Shown in pieces: positions 63,679-64,000 of a DNA stretch of 64,000 bases; the stretch's first letter is position 1; each line of letters starts with the position of its first letter. Made by a program: the position numbers and the translations under genes. Below the pieces are notes generated by a model. That model was not told the origin of the DNA. It ran no database searches and saw nothing but the letters and a program-made list of their open reading frames with translations. The DNA is taken from assembly GCF_001421965.1 (NCBI RefSeq), contig NZ_LMLP01000021.1, forward strand, positions 300,362 through 364,361. The letters run 5' to 3'. This stretch comes from Sphingomonas sp. Leaf67 (GTDB taxonomy: Bacteria > Pseudomonadota > Alphaproteobacteria > Sphingomonadales > Sphingomonadaceae).

Positions 63679-64000
63679 CTAATCCGGTCGCCGTCCGCCA
63701 CGCCCCGGTCCGCGTCCTTCCGGTCCCCGGATGCGACCGCCGGCCGGACGAACCCCTTCGGGCCGCTCGAAGCCACGGACCGCTCCAGCCCCTTGCCTTG
63801 GCGACTGGCCGGACCCGCGCGGCACATTTTCGAATCCTCGCCGTCGTTCGAAACCCGGCCGGGACGCGTTGCCCGGCGAGGCATCCGGCTGACCGGGGAC
63901 CGGCGATTGGGTCGATCCGCGCGGCACATATTCGAACCCGCGTCGCCGATCGAAGCCCGGCCGTGCCGCACCATCCGGACGCACATCGGGCCTGCCACGC
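63679..64000 (-). CDS. Arg/Gly/Pro-rich C-terminal tail of an unidentified protein (5' end outside window)
   Basis: The minus frame is open at the window edge and ends in TAG at 63681-63679, giving about 106 residues. The composition is extreme (Arg, Gly, Pro). Two repeats are visible: RPGFDRRRGFEYVPRGSTQS and RPGFERRRGFENVPRGSGQS, joined by PVPGQPDASPGNAS-type linkers, then RGPEGRGPGRGGRRPD at the end. Such disordered RGG-like tails occur on RNA-binding proteins, pseudouridine synthases and DEAD-box helicases of sphingomonads. The catalytic part is outside the window, so I cannot name it. The 182 bp between it and the MaoC gene hold no further gene. Confidence 0.6.
   Translation of the reverse strand, partial: RGRPDVRPDGAARPGFDRRRGFEYVPRGSTQSPVPGQPDASPGNASRPGFERRRGFENVPRGSGQSPRQGAGAVRGFERPEGVRPAGGRIRGPEGRGPGRGGRRPD

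Overview
The window is GC-rich, tightly packed bacterial DNA, most likely from an alphaproteobacterium of the Sphingomonadaceae. The support is family-level and inferred from sequence alone: a CpaABCDE/TadBC pilus cluster, an intracellular PhaZ depolymerase, a compact ProS, a riboswitch-controlled split glycine-cleavage operon, and dispersed GC-rich palindromes typical of sphingomonads.

Left part (1-13822): an accessory region that looks like a decayed integrative island at a tRNA-Gln gene. Reading leftward from the tRNA (13748-13822), there is a tyrosine integrase broken by two frameshifts and one TAG (13635-11545), then a sigma54-type two-component pair (8427-11521, plus strand). A five-gene minus-strand operon of poorly characterised redox and membrane proteins follows (8276-5280). 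Next come the remains of an IS1182-like element, a type I restriction-modification locus, and at the edge a scrap of an IS110-family transposase. In the restriction locus only the last ~100 codons of hsdR survive at the IS boundary, while hsdM, hsdS and a downstream mrr gene are intact. The locus therefore looks like a methylase without its own R subunit, with an Mrr-like nuclease beside it.

Middle part (13948-39944): mostly core genes. These are a PNPOx-like protein, PhaZ, an MsbA-like ABC exporter, a soluble CBS-type chemoreceptor, RNase R, a DUF3597 protein, ProS, an EamA transporter, a formate/nitrite-type channel and a CcdC-like membrane protein. The operon gcvT-gcvH-gcvPA-gcvPB follows, preceded by a tandem glycine riboswitch. 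A divergent lipoprotein and ispH-thrB-rnhA-speE-like genes flank a perfect 35-bp inverted repeat. A ketoglutarate-semialdehyde-type dehydrogenase, a DAO-family oxidase and an alpha/beta hydrolase close the block.

Right part (39991-64000): a tad/cpa pilus operon (cpaA, cpaB, cpaC, cpaD, cpaE, tadB, tadC) that lacks cpaF and a pilin gene, then a helix-hairpin-helix protein and a divergent HxlR/NAD(P)H-binding pair with a palindromic operator. Housekeeping genes follow: ppdK, glyS-glyQ, rplY, pth and ychF. Among them are a TraB-like protein, an AraC regulator, an esterase, a TIGR02466 protein, an ENPP-type phosphodiesterase and a MaoC hydratase. The window ends in an Arg/Gly/Pro-rich protein tail.

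Three families of dispersed palindromic repeats occupy many intergenic gaps. One copy lies inside the glyS reading frame, where it adds about 35 residues without breaking the gene. All identifications rest on reading protein motifs by eye; no database search was run.
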